From the NCBI GenBank assembly GCA_016782865.1, contig JADHXR010000011.1, positions 1 through 64,000 of the forward strand: a DNA stretch of 64,000 nt, in the 5' to 3' direction. The notes under the pieces are model-generated. The model was not told where the DNA came from, searched no databases, and worked only from the letters and a program-made list of their open reading frames with translations. Position numbers and translations under genes: made by a program. Below are positions 18,990 to 28,657 of this stretch, one piece after another. How positions within the stretch are numbered: position 1 is the first letter of the stretch; every line of letters starts with the position of its first letter. This DNA comes from Phycisphaerae bacterium. Lineage in GTDB: Bacteria; Planctomycetota; Phycisphaerae; Sedimentisphaerales; Anaerobacaceae.

Positions 18990-21900
18990 TTAAAAAGCGC
19001 TGCTTCCAAGCCGTTTCTTCTCAAGTTGAATATTCAGCCCCAAGCCTCTTATTTCGTTGCACAACACGTCGAATGACAGCGGTGTCCCGGCTTCGAGAGT
19101 GTTTTGTCCTTTGACCATGGACTCGTAGATTTTAGTTCGTCCCTCAACGTCATCGCTCTTGACAGTGAGCATTTCCTGCAGCGCGAAGGCGGCGCCGTAC
19201 CCCTCGAGCGCCCAGACTTCCATTTCCCCGAATCTCTGCCCGCCCGTTCTGGCCTTGCCGCCCAACGGCTGCTGTGTAATCAGGCTGTATGGTCCGGTCG
19301 CCCTTGCATGGATCTTGTCGTCGACAAGATGATGCAGCTTCATCATGTATATATATCCAATGGTTGCCCGTTGATCGAACGGCTCACCTGTTCTGCCGTC
19401 ATACAATTGAGTCTTCAACGTCTCTGGAATAAGCACGAAGAACTCATCAGATGGCGGCGCCTGCTTCTTCTCTTGGAGCTCGGCCTTTCGTTTGGCCATC
19501 ACTTCGTTCGCTTCGGCGGTCAATTCCTGGATGTCGTCTTCCTTGGCCCCGTCAAAGACCGGTGTAATAGCATTAAAGCCCAGCACCTTTGCGACCCAAC
19601 CGAGATGTGTTTCGAGGATCTGGCCCACGTTCATTCGACTCGGGACACCGAGAGGATTCAGAAGTATGTCAAGAGGCGTCCCGTCTTCGAGGAACGGCAT
19701 GTCCTCTTCGGGCATTATCTTGGCGATAACGCCCTTGTTACCGTGGCGCCCGGCCATCTTGTCGCCGATTGACAACGCCCTCTTGATAGCAACGTAGACT
19801 TTTACCATCTCCAGTACGCCGCTGGGCAGCTCATCGCCGTGTTTGAGACCTCCAATCCTGCGTTTTCTCTCCTCCTGCACCTCACCTATCTTAGCCCAGA
19901 ACTTATCGACGATTTTCTGCGCATCGTCCCGCAGCGCAGCGGGTTTGAGCCACGTGATACTGAAGTTCTCTATCTGTTCGTAAACGACTTCATCATCGGT
20001 GCTGGCCCCGACCTTCTGCCGTGTGGACGGATCGATAATGTTGACCTCGAATTTCTCGTGGATGGTCTCGATCATCTGCCTGAAAACGGCGCACTCCCTG
20101 GCCCTGGTTTCCGCCTCCAATTCTCTTATCTCATCTGCAATCACTTTCTTCTGCTCATCCGTGCCGGCTCCACGCCTGGTGAATCGCTCGGTTTTTATTA
20201 CGACCCCCTCATATCCACGGGGCAGCTCAAGAGAGTCATTCTTCACATCTTCGCCGGCTTTGCCGAATATCGCGTGCAGAAGCTTTTCTTCAGGTGTCAA
20301 CTCCGTCTTACTCTTGGGCACAACCTTACCGACCAGAATGTCGTCGGGGCAGACCCTTGTTCCTTCGCGGACCACTCCATGCTCGTCGAGGTTGCGCAAG
20401 GCCCTTTCACTGACATTGGGAATGTCGCAGGTAAACTCTTCCTTGCCGAGACGCGTCTCGCGGACTTCGGCCGTGAATTCATCGATGTGGATGCTCGTGA
20501 AGCTGTCATTCTTGCAGAGTCTTTCGCTGACGATGATCGCATCCTCGAAGTTGAAACCATCGAAAGAAACAAATCCCACGAGGATGTTCTTGCCTAGCGC
20601 GAGTATGCCATTGGAAGTGCCCCCGCCGTCGGCGATGATCTGACCTGTCTTGACCTTTTGGCCAAGTGCGACAGCGGGAGCCTGATTAAGACAGGTTCTC
20701 TCGTTCAAGCCGATGTATTTGGACAGCTTGTATTCATCGGTACGGTTGATGACAATCCTGGTCGCATCCACATCGGTGACGACGCCGCCGCTCTCGGCGC
20801 GGACAACCATACTTGAATTTTGGCCGACTATTTCTTCCATTCCCGTGCCAACCAGCGGCGGCTCTGGTTTCAGAAGCGGTACGGCCTGCCGCTGCATGTT
20901 CGAGCCCATCAAGGCCCGGTTTGCGTCGTCGTGCTCCAGAAACGGAATCAGCGAAGCTGAAACCCCAACAATTTGTTTGGGTGAAATATCGACGTAATCA
21001 ACATCGTCGCTGGAGACTTCCGCCAGCTCGCCCTTTTGTCTTGCGAGGACAAAGCCTTCTCTGATCTTTCCGCTTGCGGGCTCGACCGCGCTGGGCGGCG
21101 CAAATATGGCTTTCATCTCATCGTCGGCACGTAGGTACTCTATTTCGTCCGTCACCTTGCCGTTCTTGACTTTCTGATACGGGGTAAGCAAAAAACCGTA
21201 CTCGTCAATCTCTGCGAATATTGCCAAAGAGGCGATCAGGCCGATGTTTGTTCCTTCCGGCGTCTCAATAGGGCAAATCCTGCCGTAGTGGCTGATGTGC
21301 ACGTCACGAACTTCGAAGCCCGCCCGCCTTCTGTTGAGCCCGCCCGGTCCAAGGGCCGACAGTCGCCTTTCATGGGTCAACTGGCTCAAGGCATTGGTCT
21401 GGTCGACAACCTGGCTCAGTTCGCCCCGGCCAAAGAAATAGTTGATGCTGCTCGATACGCTCTTGGAGTTGACCAGGTCCGCAATGCGCAGGGACTGCTC
21501 TGGCTCTCTCTTCATGCTCATGCGTTCCTGGACGGTCCTTCGCAGCTTGAGCAGGCCCTTTCTGATTTCGTCGGCGGCCAGTTCCTCTATTGTGCGCAAC
21601 CTTCTGTTGCCCAGATGATCAATATCGTCCACCTGACCTTCATTGTTGCGCAGAGCCATTATGTACTTCATCGTCTTGAGAAAATCTTCGGGCCGAAGTG
21701 TCGTCTCATTCTCGTCGACCGACTGATCGAAGGTCCGATTTATTCTGAACCTGCCAACCTTGCCCAGACGATAGCGGTTCGAATCAAAAAATTTCTCTGC
21801 GAAGAAGGTCTTTGCCTTGTCCTTGTTGGGCGGGTTGCCCGGCCTCAATCTCATATAAAACTTCAACAGGGCGTGTTCGTGACTCTCGCAATCGTCTTGG

Positions 21901-22808
21901 GCAAGAGTATTCAAAATCAGGACGTCTCGAACATCGTCTACGACTTCAATCGACGCCTTCGGCTTCCTGGCCTTCGCCTGCTTGTCGCCCTTGCCCGCCG
22001 GCTTGGTATACGCAGCTTGAACGATGGAGACCTTATCGCTTATTTGCGAGCCTGCATCGACAATGATCTCGCCGGAATCTTCGTCCACGATCGGATCGAC
22101 GGCCCACATTGTCGGCGTCAGCTTAGCCACCGATACCTTTTTCGTGGGATAAAACAGGCGCATGATGTCTTGCGTGGTGCTGTAATCGGCCGACATTGCC
22201 CGCAGAAAGACGGTTGCCGGGATTTTGCTGGACTGGTCAATTCTGACGACCATGGTGTCTTTGTTGGTGACCGCTATTTCGATCCAACTGCCTCTTTCCG
22301 GTATGACTCTGCCGCCGTGCAGCACTCGGTCGCCTTCTTTACTCTCGATAAGGAAATCAACGCCCGGGCTTCGGTGCAACTGACTCACGATCACTCGCAC
22401 GGCACCGTTGACGATGAACTCGCCGCCGCCTATCATAACCGGCATTTCGCCGAGATACATCGCCTGCTCGGCCAGATCTTCGCCTTCCTTGCTGCGCAGT
22501 CTGCACCAGATCTTCAGCGGATAACCATAAGTCAGCCGCAACTGCCGACACTGCGTGGGCGTGTAATGCGGGCTTTCCAGCTCGTAATAGAGATACTCCA
22601 GCACCATCTTCTTGTCATAGCTTTCGACAGGAAACGTTTCCCGAAAAATAGCTTCGAGCCCGATGCACTTTCTCTTGGTCGGTGCAATATCTCTCTGCAA
22701 GAAGTGCCCGTAGCCTTTTCTTTGTACCGCCACCAGATCCGGAATTTCAACGGCGTCGCGTACTCTGCCAAAATTGCGAATAACTCGGCTTGCACCATTC
22801 TCACGCAT
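18990..22808 (-). CDS. rpoB: RNA polymerase beta subunit
   Basis: RpoB is the other large catalytic subunit of RNA polymerase. The rifampicin-pocket segment reads [20 protein letters not shown] then LSALGPGG. The Asp, His and Ser equivalent to E. coli 516, 526 and 531 are kept, while Asn518 is Thr and Gln510 is Glu. Later motifs include [14 protein letters not shown] and [19 protein letters not shown]. The start [20 protein letters not shown] at 22808 follows a 108-nt gap with a hairpin after rplL. Length is 1272 residues. Confidence 0.97.
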   Translation of the reverse strand: MRENGASRVIRNFGRVRDAVEIPDLVAVQRKGYGHFLQRDIAPTKRKCIGLEAIFRETFPVESYDKKMVLEYLYYELESPHYTPTQCRQLRLTYGYPLKIWCRLRSKEGEDLAEQAMYLGEMPVMIGGGEFIVNGAVRVIVSQLHRSPGVDFLIESKEGDRVLHGGRVIPERGSWIEIAVTNKDTMVVRIDQSSKIPATVFLRAMSADYSTTQDIMRLFYPTKKVSVAKLTPTMWAVDPIVDEDSGEIIVDAGSQISDKVSIVQAAYTKPAGKGDKQAKARKPKASIEVVDDVRDVLILNTLAQDDCESHEHALLKFYMRLRPGNPPNKDKAKTFFAEKFFDSNRYRLGKVGRFRINRTFDQSVDENETTLRPEDFLKTMKYIMALRNNEGQVDDIDHLGNRRLRTIEELAADEIRKGLLKLRRTVQERMSMKREPEQSLRIADLVNSKSVSSSINYFFGRGELSQVVDQTNALSQLTHERRLSALGPGGLNRRRAGFEVRDVHISHYGRICPIETPEGTNIGLIASLAIFAEIDEYGFLLTPYQKVKNGKVTDEIEYLRADDEMKAIFAPPSAVEPASGKIREGFVLARQKGELAEVSSDDVDYVDISPKQIVGVSASLIPFLEHDDANRALMGSNMQRQAVPLLKPEPPLVGTGMEEIVGQNSSMVVRAESGGVVTDVDATRIVINRTDEYKLSKYIGLNERTCLNQAPAVALGQKVKTGQIIADGGGTSNGILALGKNILVGFVSFDGFNFEDAIIVSERLCKNDSFTSIHIDEFTAEVRETRLGKEEFTCDIPNVSERALRNLDEHGVVREGTRVCPDDILVGKVVPKSKTELTPEEKLLHAIFGKAGEDVKNDSLELPRGYEGVVIKTERFTRRGAGTDEQKKVIADEIRELEAETRARECAVFRQMIETIHEKFEVNIIDPSTRQKVGASTDDEVVYEQIENFSITWLKPAALRDDAQKIVDKFWAKIGEVQEERKRRIGGLKHGDELPSGVLEMVKVYVAIKRALSIGDKMAGRHGNKGVIAKIMPEEDMPFLEDGTPLDILLNPLGVPSRMNVGQILETHLGWVAKVLGFNAITPVFDGAKEDDIQELTAEANEVMAKRKAELQEKKQAPPSDEFFVLIPETLKTQLYDGRTGEPFDQRATIGYIYMMKLHHLVDDKIHARATGPYSLITQQPLGGKARTGGQRFGEMEVWALEGYGAAFALQEMLTVKSDDVEGRTKIYESMVKGQNTLEAGTPLSFDVLCNEIRGLGLNIQLEKKRLGSSAF

Positions 22809-22847
22809 TACTTGTCTCCAGCATTAAATGCCCCAATAGCCCAACAA

Positions 22848-22869
22848 GAGCAACCGCACCCGGTTGCTC
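22848..22869 (-). promoter_or_regulatory. Perfect hairpin in the rplL-rpoB spacer
   Basis: GAGCAACCG (22848-22856) and CGGTTGCTC (22861-22869) form a 9-bp perfect stem with a 4-nt loop. No T-run follows on the minus strand. In E. coli this spacer holds an attenuator and an RNase III site, so a similar processing or partial termination role is plausible. A 12-nt palindrome ACAGGCGCCTGT lies beside it at 22891-22902. Confidence 0.45.
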
Positions 22870-22916
22870 CTGTCTCGGCATCCCAATAGGACAGGCGCCT
22901 GTGCCGCCGTCCTACC

Positions 22917-23363
22917 TTATGCTATTTCCACAACCGCCCCAACCGCTTCGAGCTGATCGCGGGCGGCTTCGGCGTCTTGCTTGCTCAAACCTTCCTTGAC
23001 CGGCTTGGGGGCGTTGTCGACAAGATCCTTGGCCTCTTTCAACCCCAACCCTGTCAAAGCTCTGACTTCCTTGATGACCTGAATCTTCTTTTCGCCGAAC
23101 TCTTTGAGGATCACGTCAAAACTGGTCTTTTCCTCCGCTTGCTCGGCCTCTCCGCCAGCGGGACCTGCCACCATGACGGCGGCGCCGGCCGCCGGCTCGA
23201 TGCCATGCTCTTGCTTGAGATAGTCGCCCAACTCTTTGGCTTGCAACAGCGTCAGGCCTACTATTTTATCGCCAAGCTTCTTGATGTCGGCGCCCCATTG
23301 CTTGGCCGGCGCGTCTTTCGCTTGCTCGGTTGCTTCTGCGTCTTTCTTTTCTTCGTCTGCCAT
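22917..23363 (-). CDS. rplL: Ribosomal protein L7/L12 (bL12)
   Basis: L7/L12 forms the flexible stalk that recruits translational GTPases. The N-terminal dimerisation helix, an Ala/Gly/Glu hinge and the C-terminal domain ([20 protein letters not shown] then [18 protein letters not shown]) are in order. The product is 148 residues. It carries about 25 extra charged residues at the N-terminus compared with the 121-residue E. coli protein. It follows rplJ by 111 nt. Confidence 0.95.
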   Translation of the reverse strand: MADEEKKDAEATEQAKDAPAKQWGADIKKLGDKIVGLTLLQAKELGDYLKQEHGIEPAAGAAVMVAGPAGGEAEQAEEKTSFDVILKEFGEKKIQVIKEVRALTGLGLKEAKDLVDNAPKPVKEGLSKQDAEAARDQLEAVGAVVEIA

Positions 23364-23474
23364 TTCAAATAACTCCTATTTTCCAGCGCCCCGTGGTAGC
23401 CGAAACTCCACCGTCTCGTTTAACCCCGTTACGAAGAACAGGGACAGCCACGCAGGCAGTTTAAGTATTTCGTT

Positions 23475-24008
23475 TTATGCGGCCTGTTTCTCGTCCTCTT
23501 CGGCGATAGTCTCTATGCAACCGGCGATAATTCCCGCCGGAGCGGCGATGGCTGCCGCCAATCTTGCCCCCGGCGACTGTGCCAGAGTAACGATCATACC
23601 CAGCAATTCGGCGCGTGTCGGCATCTTCGCGAGTTTCTCCGCCGCGGCGGCATCCAGGGCTTCGCCGTCAAGGAAGGCGCCCTTGAATTCTATAACCGGG
23701 ACTTTCTTGGCCCACTCGAGAAGTTCCTTGGCAACGTCCACGATGCTGTCACCACCATAGGCAAGCGTGCAGGGGCCGCTAAACAACGATCCCGCCAGTT
23801 CCATGTCCTGACTTGCGAGCGCCTTTTTGAACAGCGAGTTCTTGACCACCGACAATCCGATGCCTTTTTCCTTAAGCTCGCCGCGCATCACATTGTTGTT
23901 GACTCCATCGATGCCCTTTGTGCTGACAACCAGGAACTCTTTGATGTTCTCGTCTACGATTCTCTTTTCTAATTCAGCTTGCAGTAACCCTTTTACGTAC
24001 TTGCTCAT
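23475..24008 (-). CDS. rplJ: Ribosomal protein L10 (uL10)
   Basis: L10 anchors L7/L12 dimers to the ribosome and, in E. coli, represses rplJL translation. The start is [20 protein letters not shown]. The RNA-binding domain shows [20 protein letters not shown], and the C-terminal helix for L12 binding reads [20 protein letters not shown]. Length is 177 residues. It lies 39 nt after rplA. Confidence 0.94.
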   Translation of the reverse strand: MSKYVKGLLQAELEKRIVDENIKEFLVVSTKGIDGVNNNVMRGELKEKGIGLSVVKNSLFKKALASQDMELAGSLFSGPCTLAYGGDSIVDVAKELLEWAKKVPVIEFKGAFLDGEALDAAAAEKLAKMPTRAELLGMIVTLAQSPGARLAAAIAAPAGIIAGCIETIAEEDEKQAA

Positions 24009-24047
24009 ATTTCTTGTCCCGCGTTGCTTACCTGTGTTATCGCCAAT

Positions 24048-24725
24048 TTAAAGATCAACTGTGATGCCGGGGCTCATGGTTGCGGATATGCACATCTTCT
24101 TGATATACGTCCCTTTTGCCGCGGCGGGTTTGATCTTCTTAATATGGGCGACAAACGCTTCGATGTTCTCGATTAGTTTGCCGGTCTCGAAGCTTTGTTT
24201 TCCAACCACGGCATGGACATTGCCCCCGGAATCGTTTCTATACTCGACTTTTCCGGCGGCAAACTCCGCGACAGCCCCCGTAACATCGGCGGTAACCGTG
24301 CCGTTCTTGGGCGAGGGCATCTTTCCCTGCGGTCCGAGCACGCGGCCGAGCTTGCCCACTTTGCCCATCACCTTCGGTGAGGCAATGGCAACGTCGAAGT
24401 CGGCCCAGCCATCCGAGATCTTCTTCACCAACTCATCACACCCGGCCTCGACAGCGCCGGCCTCCTTCGCCGCCTCGATGTCCGAATCCTCGCAAAAAGC
24501 GATGACTCGTTTCTGCTTGCCTATCCCGTTGGGCAGGGATATTGAACCCCGAACCAACTGGTCGGCCTGCTTCGGATCTATGCCCAACTGCATAACGCAT
24601 TCCACCGTCTGGTCGAACTTCACGGACTTGAACGATTTGACCTTCTCGACCGCCGCGGCCAAACTCAGAGTTTCCTTGCCCGTCTGCTCCGATTCTTTCT
24701 TGTATCTTTTGCTTCTAACTCGCAT
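24048..24725 (-). CDS. rplA: Ribosomal protein L1 (uL1)
   Basis: L1 forms the mobile L1 stalk that moves deacylated tRNA and in E. coli represses rplKA. MRVRSKRYKKESEQTGKE opens the protein. LGIDPKQADQLVRGSISLPN and GKVGKLGRVLGPQGKMPSPK are family signatures. Length is 225 residues. The AATACGAGATA motif is 6 nt before the ATG. Confidence 0.95.
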   Translation of the reverse strand: MRVRSKRYKKESEQTGKETLSLAAAVEKVKSFKSVKFDQTVECVMQLGIDPKQADQLVRGSISLPNGIGKQKRVIAFCEDSDIEAAKEAGAVEAGCDELVKKISDGWADFDVAIASPKVMGKVGKLGRVLGPQGKMPSPKNGTVTADVTGAVAEFAAGKVEYRNDSGGNVHAVVGKQSFETGKLIENIEAFVAHIKKIKPAAAKGTYIKKMCISATMSPGITVDL

Positions 24726-24731
24726 TTATCC

Positions 24732-24742
24732 TATCTCGTATT
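24732..24742 (-). promoter_or_regulatory. Recurrent AATACGAGATA leader motif before rplA
   Basis: The exact 11-mer AATACGAGATA occurs 6 nt before the rplA ATG, about 18 kb away from the copies in the S10-spc cluster. Its presence in a separate ribosomal operon argues against simple local duplication. Confidence 0.4.
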
Positions 24743-24759
24743 GTATGTAAGGTTTCTTG

Positions 24760-25185
24760 CTAATCAATCACGTCCACGCCCATGCTTCGGGCCGTGCCTC
24801 TGATAATCTTCTCGGCCTGATCCAAATCGTACGCATTCAGGTCGTTGAACTTGGTCTGAGCAATCTTGCGCACCTGTTCGGCGGTGACCGTTCCGACCTT
24901 TTCCTTATTTGGGACGCCACTGCCCTTTGCGACTTCCGCAGCCTGCTTAAGCAGGACCGCCGCCGGGGGGCTTTTCACTTCGAACGTGAAACTCTTATCC
25001 GCAAAGACACTTATGACCACCGGCACGGTTGTCCCGTTGAGATCTTTTGTTCGCTCGTTGAACTGCGAGACGAACTGACCGATGTTAACGCCGTTCTGGC
25101 CCAGGGCCGGTCCTATCGGCGGAGCCGGCGTCGCCTGTCCGCCCGGCGCCTGCAACTTAATCTTTACTGCTATCTCTTTGGCCAT
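24760..25185 (-). CDS. rplK: Ribosomal protein L11 (uL11)
   Basis: L11 binds the GTPase-associated centre of 23S rRNA with L10. [20 protein letters not shown] and [20 protein letters not shown] are canonical. The C-terminal domain ends with [12 protein letters not shown] (usually GTARSMGIxV). Length is 141 residues. It heads the rplKAJL run and lies 63 nt after nusG. Confidence 0.96.
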   Translation of the reverse strand: MAKEIAVKIKLQAPGGQATPAPPIGPALGQNGVNIGQFVSQFNERTKDLNGTTVPVVISVFADKSFTFEVKSPPAAVLLKQAAEVAKGSGVPNKEKVGTVTAEQVRKIAQTKFNDLNAYDLDQAEKIIRGTARSMGVDVID

Positions 25186-25248
25186 TGCTCACCCTTTGCT
25201 TATTGACTGGTGATCTTCTCGTTTTAGAATTCTCAAGTGCCAATCCAC

Positions 25249-25791
25249 TCACAATTTTTCGATTTGCCAATACTCTATATCCAGCGGTGTGCTCCGGCCG
25301 AATAGCGTAACGATCACCTTGACGATACCGCGTTCGGAATCTATCGAATCGACAACTCCCTCGAAGTTTTCAAAGGCCCCTTCCCGAATCTTGATCATAT
25401 CACCCTTTTCAAATTCGACTTTAATGCTCGGTGCCTCGTCAGGCTTTTCGGCATCCAGAAGCATCTTGGCCACATCCGTATCACGCATCGGCGTCGGCTG
25501 TCCCTCGGTTCCAATGAAATCTCCGACCCCGGAGGTCCCCTTGATCATAAACCAGGCCTTTTCCGGGACCCGCCCGTCCTCAGTCGAATCCATCTCCATA
25601 AAGACATAGCCCGGATATAGCTTTCGCTTATGGACCGTTTGTTTGTTGCCGCGGATGCGTTTGATTCGCTCGATGGGGACCTCGATCCTGCCGATGATGC
25701 CGGTGAGTTCTTCCCGCTCAACCTTCTGAGCGAGAGCGTCCCTGACCTGCACCTCTTTGTTTGCCGCCACTCGTAAAACGTACCACTGCAT
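25249..25791 (-). CDS. nusG: Transcription termination/antitermination factor NusG
   Basis: NusG binds RNA polymerase and couples it to the ribosome through S10 or to Rho. The ATG at 25791 (MQWYVLRVAANKEVQVRDAL) gives the canonical NGN opening; a longer open frame would reach secE. VHKRKLYPGYVFMEM is the NGN core. FEKGDMIKIREGAFENFEG starts the KOW domain. Length is 180 residues. Confidence 0.95.
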   Translation of the reverse strand: MQWYVLRVAANKEVQVRDALAQKVEREELTGIIGRIEVPIERIKRIRGNKQTVHKRKLYPGYVFMEMDSTEDGRVPEKAWFMIKGTSGVGDFIGTEGQPTPMRDTDVAKMLLDAEKPDEAPSIKVEFEKGDMIKIREGAFENFEGVVDSIDSERGIVKVIVTLFGRSTPLDIEYWQIEKL

Positions 25792-25851
25792 ATTGCTACC
25801 CGCAATCCCTATGCTCCGGCCGTCAGCCGACGGCCATATCCGATTGTCCAC

Positions 25852-26250
25852 CTATATAAGCCAATCAAAGAACACTTTGAAGGCGATATCCGTGGTTCCG
25901 AGAAGTACCGCCATAATAATAATGACAACAACAACGACAATCGTCGAGACAGTTATTTCCTGTTTGCTCGACCAGCTAACCTTCTTCATCTCACCTTCGG
26001 CGGCGATCATGAAGTCAGCGATTGAGGACTTGTTGACCAACCAGAAAATCAACAGAGCCAACAACACGAACAGACCTGCGGGCACCATAGCCGCTATCCA
26101 CAAAGTCGCTTTATTGCTCAAACCCCAGGATGTGGCTTCCAGCTTGCTATAAAGCCTCAAACAGCCTAATCCCATGATCAACGCACCGGCAAATGCACTG
26201 CAAAGCCTCGTGTACTTGCCCTGCCCGCGTTTGTAAATGTCAAAAACCAT
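25852..26250 (-). CDS. secE: SecE, preprotein translocase subunit with three predicted TM helices
   Basis: SecE clamps the SecY channel. The conserved amphipathic helix and hinge GEMKKVSWSSKQEITVSTI (usually VxWPxxxE) precede the last TM segment, rich in Val and Ile. Two further hydrophobic segments (about residues 18-38 and 50-71) lie upstream, as in the three-TM E. coli SecE and unlike the single-TM form of many bacteria. Length is 132 residues. It lies between tRNA-Trp and nusG. Confidence 0.92.
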   Translation of the reverse strand: MVFDIYKRGQGKYTRLCSAFAGALIMGLGCLRLYSKLEATSWGLSNKATLWIAAMVPAGLFVLLALLIFWLVNKSSIADFMIAAEGEMKKVSWSSKQEITVSTIVVVVVIIIMAVLLGTTDIAFKVFFDWLI

Positions 26251-26319
26251 ACTGACCTCACATACATTCAGACAAAAAACGAATCCGCCAGCTTCATATC
26301 CGGCTTGCCGCTTTCAAAA

Positions 26320-26393
26320 CAGGCCAGGAGGGAATCGAACCCCCAACCTTCGGTTTTGGAGACCGACGCTCTGCCAAATTGAGCTACTGGCCT
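26320..26393 (-). tRNA. tRNA-Trp (CCA anticodon)
   Basis: The minus strand folds as a complete cloverleaf: acceptor AGGCCAG/CTGGCCT, D arm GCTC/GAGC, anticodon stem TCGGT/ACCGA around a loop with anticodon CCA, and T arm with GGTTCGATT. The discriminator is G, and no CCA tail is encoded. It lies between rpmG and secE, a common position for tRNA-Trp. Confidence 0.95.
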
Positions 26394-26467
26394 ACTAAAC
26401 TGCATATTGTCTGTCAGATTACTTGCGATTGTTTGGGACACCAATATTCGCACTCTTGCAGAATCGT

Positions 26468-26638
26468 TTACTTGCGTCTTATCTTGTGAGCAGTATGTTT
26501 GCGCTCATTCTTGCAGAACTTCTTGAGTTCCAGTTTCGGCGTACCCTCTGCCACACTGACATTCGTGCGATAATTTCTACCGCTGCACTCGCGACACTCA
26601 AGCCAGACATATTCCCTTTTGCTTTTCTTTTTAGCCAT
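26468..26638 (-). CDS. rpmG: Ribosomal protein L33 (bL33)
   Basis: L33 is a small zinc-ribbon-like protein near the E site. The start MAKKKSKREYVWLECRECSG at 26638 is preferred to one 12 codons upstream. The first pair CREC is present. The second pair is reduced to one Cys (KFCKNERKHT), so zinc binding may be lost, which is known for L33 variants. Length is 56 residues. It lies between tuf and tRNA-Trp. Confidence 0.92.
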   Translation of the reverse strand: MAKKKSKREYVWLECRECSGRNYRTNVSVAEGTPKLELKKFCKNERKHTAHKIRRK

Positions 26639-26779
26639 AAGATTCGTCCCAACTAAGCACGGCCGCCAAGTCAACGCATATCAGCCTGCCATGCAAATAG
26701 CCACCTTCGATACGTTTGGCCGGTGTGAACACTCTTGTTTTGACGCTCGCAGATTCCGGAGAAGTTATCCAGAGATATT

Positions 26780-27994
26780 TCAAGCAATTACCTTGGTCAC
26801 CACGCCGGCCCCCACGGTCCTGCCACCCTCGCGAATGGCAAAGCGAAGCCCTTCTTCCATGGCGATCGGTGCGATAATCTCGACTTCCATCGCAATATTG
26901 TCACCAGGCATGCACATCTCGGCGCTCTTTCCTTCACGAGTCATCAACCCAAGTACCGAGCCGGTGACGTCGGTCGTTCTGAAGTAAAACTGCGGCTTGT
27001 AGTTCGCAAAGAACGGTGTGTGCCGGCCGCCTTCCTGCTTGCTAAGAACATAAACCTCAGAATGAAACCTAGTGTGCGGTGTAATGCTGCCGGGCGCGGC
27101 GACAACCTGCCCCCGTTCAAGTTCTTTCTTTTCCACTCCACGCAGGAGCAAGCCAACGTTATCGCCGGCCTGACCATCATCGAGCGTCTTGTTAAACATT
27201 TCCACCCCGGTTACAACGGTCTTGCGTGTTTCTTCTGCAAGCCCGACGACTTCGACCGTGTCGCCGGTATGGACTTTGCCGCGTTCGATCCGGCCCGTGC
27301 CGACTGTGCCGCGGCCCTTGATGCTGAATACGTCCTCGACCGGCATGAGAAACGGCTTGTCGACTTCACGCTCAGGGACCGGAAAATAATCGTCGACTGC
27401 GGCCATCAACTCGTCGATGCACGCGCAGGCGTCATCATCTTTGCCTTCGGACTCCATCGCAGCCAGAGCCGACCCCCTGATGATGGGAATATCGTCGCCG
27501 GGGAACTCGTACTTGTTCAGCAAGTCTCTTGTCTCCAACTCCACCAGATCGATCAACTCGGGATCGTCCACCTGGTCGACCTTGTTCAGGAAAACGACGA
27601 TCCTGGGCACATTGACCTGGCGTGCAAGAAGGATGTGCTCGCGAGTCTGAGGCATGGGACCGTCGCCGGCAGCCACCAGCAGAATGGCGCCGTCCATCTG
27701 GGCCGCTCCGGTAATCATGTTCTTGATATAGTCGGCGTGGCCCGGACAGTCCACATGGGCGTAATGGCGGTTTTCCGTCTCATACTCCACATGTGCGGTA
27801 TTAATAGTAACGCCGCGCTCCCTTTCTTCCGGGGCGTTGTCAATGTCTTCGAATCTCTTGATATTGCCGCGACCCGACTTGTGCACCAATCGCATGGTGA
27901 TTGCAGCCGTTAGCGTCGTCTTACCGTGATCAATATGGCCGATGGTCCCAATATTGATATGTGGTTTTGTCCGCTCAAATACCGCCTTAGCCAT
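26780..27994 (-). CDS. tuf: Elongation factor Tu
   Basis: EF-Tu delivers aminoacyl-tRNA to the ribosome. G motifs are GHIDHGKTT (residues 19-27), RGVTI, DCPGH, NKVD and GSAL. The ATG at 27994 ([20 protein letters not shown]) is the canonical start. Length is 404 residues; an insert near residue 200 ([14 protein letters not shown]) carries two Cys. No tuf lies between fusA and rpsJ, so this is the only copy in view. It follows tRNA-Thr and heads the tuf-rpmG-trnW-secE-nusG run. Confidence 0.96.
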   Translation of the reverse strand: MAKAVFERTKPHINIGTIGHIDHGKTTLTAAITMRLVHKSGRGNIKRFEDIDNAPEERERGVTINTAHVEYETENRHYAHVDCPGHADYIKNMITGAAQMDGAILLVAAGDGPMPQTREHILLARQVNVPRIVVFLNKVDQVDDPELIDLVELETRDLLNKYEFPGDDIPIIRGSALAAMESEGKDDDACACIDELMAAVDDYFPVPEREVDKPFLMPVEDVFSIKGRGTVGTGRIERGKVHTGDTVEVVGLAEETRKTVVTGVEMFNKTLDDGQAGDNVGLLLRGVEKKELERGQVVAAPGSITPHTRFHSEVYVLSKQEGGRHTPFFANYKPQFYFRTTDVTGSVLGLMTREGKSAEMCMPGDNIAMEVEIIAPIAMEEGLRFAIREGGRTVGAGVVTKVIA

Positions 27995-28180
27995 CTTAGT
28001 ATAAACCTCCAATGTGCTGCGTTAGCATTCAATTGTTTCTTGTCCTGGATTCCAAATCGTAAATCGCAATTATAATTAACTCACAACCGAGATCGCCAAC
28101 ATCCGGCACACCGGATGGCTCAAACACACAGCCACCCCGGCAGCCGTTTGCCGCCATCTTGGCTTGATCCGCTTACATTT

Positions 28181-28252
<72 letters not shown>

Positions 28253-28657
28253 AATAGCCCATCCACAGGCCGCCCCGGCTCGCCGGGACTTACCGTGAAT
28301 CGAGCCCAAAACCCCATCTACTGCCAGCCAAAAAACCGGAACGCAAAGACAATGGCCCTTACTTCCGTGCCCATTCGAAATGCAAACAGAGCACAGGAAC
28401 ATGCCATTTTGCCAGTAGCTTCTTAATATAAACCCACTAATCTATCCAGCCAAATGAAAAAGTGCAAACATAAAAAGAAAAAAATGAAAAAAAATGAAAA
28501 TTTCCCAATTCCTTCTGCCTGCGGCTAGAACGAACCTTTCGCGCATTGTTACTCACAACTCGGACTCACGGTTCAATTGCCAAGTCTCAATGTGTCCCCG
28601 CCAGTGCTAAGGAACTGCACAAGCATACAGAAACGGCGATTGGCAACCTGATTTGTT
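28253..28657. other. Gene-free spacer upstream of the tRNA-Thr/tuf run
   Basis: No convincing gene lies here. An A-rich tract (28451-28510) sits upstream of the promoter candidate at 28425-28453 and may act as an UP-like element on the minus strand. The spacer separates the translation block from the accessory region. Confidence 0.4.
28425..28453 (-). promoter_or_regulatory. Promoter candidate for tRNA-Thr/tuf
   Basis: TTGGCT (28448-28453), a 17-nt spacer and TATATT (28425-28430) read toward tRNA-Thr. T-rich sequence lies directly upstream on this strand. It is the best match in the spacer and fits a strongly expressed tRNA/tuf transcript. Confidence 0.42.

Noticed and set aside
21288-22889. 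533-codon open frame on the plus strand opposite rpoB
   Set aside because: It is a shadow of rpoB codon bias; it shows no family motif, and rpoB on the other strand is certain.
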